This document shows, in pieces, positions 6,390 through 6,838 of a stretch of DNA of 6,838 bases; positions within the stretch are counted from its first letter, which is position 1, and each line of letters starts with the position of its first letter. Origin of the DNA: Anaerolineaceae bacterium (lineage in GTDB: Bacteria > Chloroflexota > Anaerolineae > 4572-78). Under the pieces are notes generated by a model. The model had not been told where the DNA came from. It was given only the letters and a program-made list of their open reading frames with translations, and did no database searches. A program made the position numbers and the translations under genes. The stretch lies in assembly GCA_024762375.1 (NCBI GenBank), contig JANTHQ010000098.1, positions 1-6,838 of the forward strand. Direction: 5' to 3'.

Positions 6390-6838
6390 ATGCTTACCTT
6401 AAATAATGTGGAAGTCATTTATGAAGATGTCATTCTCGTGCTGAAAGGCATGTCGCTGGAAGTGCCCGACGGGCAGATTGTGGCGCTGCTGGGCGCAAAC
6501 GGCGCGGGGAAATCAACCACGCTGAAAGCCATCTCCGGGTTACTGAAACCGGAAAACGGCGAAGTAACCGATGGTGATATTCAATTCAACGGCGAACAAA
6601 TTCATCTTCTCCCCGCCGAAGATGTTGTGCGGCGCGGCGTCTTTCAGGTTATGGAAGGCCGGCGGGTGTTCGAGCATCTCAACGTGGAAGAAAACCTGAT
6701 TGCCGGCGCATACACCCGCTCCGACCGCCAGAACGTCAAACGCGATTTGGAAATGGTATACACCTACTTTCCACGTTTGAAAGAACGTATCAACCAATCG
6801 GCCGGGTATCTCTCCGGCGGCGAACAGCAAATGCTCGC
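6390..6838 (+). CDS. livF: LivF-type ABC transporter ATP-binding protein, 3' end beyond window
   Basis: Second ATPase of the importer, cut by the window edge after 149 codons; family members are about 235-240 residues. The protein opens MLTLNNVEVIYEDVILVLKG, then has Walker A GANGAGKST (35-43), the LivF-type Q-loop segment FQVMEGRRVFEHLNVEENL (85-103, Q86) and the canonical signature LSGGEQQ (141-147) just before the cut. Walker B and the H-loop must lie outside. The MEGRRVF block and the short stretch between Q-loop and signature separate LivF from LivG. GAGG (6381-6384) five bases upstream supports ATG 6390. It follows the heptamer hairpin, so its expression may be lower than that of the lipoprotein. 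The frame is open to the edge and looks intact. Confidence 0.94.
   Translation, partial: MLTLNNVEVIYEDVILVLKGMSLEVPDGQIVALLGANGAGKSTTLKAISGLLKPENGEVTDGDIQFNGEQIHLLPAEDVVRRGVFQVMEGRRVFEHLNVEENLIAGAYTRSDRQNVKRDLEMVYTYFPRLKERINQSAGYLSGGEQQML

Overview
The window holds most of one plus-strand operon. It encodes an ABC importer of the branched-chain amino acid (Liv/HAAT) family, with an acyl-CoA ligase gene inserted between the first ATPase gene and the permease genes. In order the genes are: LivG-type ATPase (236-1072), AMP-forming acyl-CoA synthetase (1096-3000), LivH-type permease (3013-3885), LivM-type permease (3971-5014), substrate-binding lipoprotein (5127-6302) and LivF-type ATPase (6390 to the window edge, truncated). 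All five kinds of importer subunit are present.

The organism is a bacterium of moderate GC content with well-formed Shine-Dalgarno sites. The short lipoprotein signal ending in Cys followed by Gly residues, the liv-plus-ligase gene order and the intergenic heptamer repeats suggest Chloroflexota (Anaerolineae/Caldilineae-like). That placement is an impression from recall, not a proof; similar clusters occur in Desulfobacterota and elsewhere.

Region by region: positions 1-104 contain no gene and are packed with nested and competing inverted repeats that look like a dispersed palindromic element. Positions 105-235 form an AT-richer leader with a repeated GTTAACG motif and a weak promoter candidate. 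Gaps are short between the first three genes (23 and 12 nt), then widen to 85, 112 and 87 nt around livM, the lipoprotein gene and livF. Two of these wider gaps hold inverted repeats built from 7-bp units.

Proposed joint role (inference): the lipoprotein captures a carboxylate-bearing ligand, LivH/LivM with LivG/LivF move it inward, and the ligase converts a carboxylic acid to its CoA thioester, possibly trapping the imported molecule. The binding protein lacks the usual Ser-rich amino-acid-contact segment, so an organic, fatty or aromatic acid is as plausible as leucine, isoleucine or valine. I do not see a wholly new system. The most unusual signals are the heptamer-built hairpins and the ligase-importer coupling.
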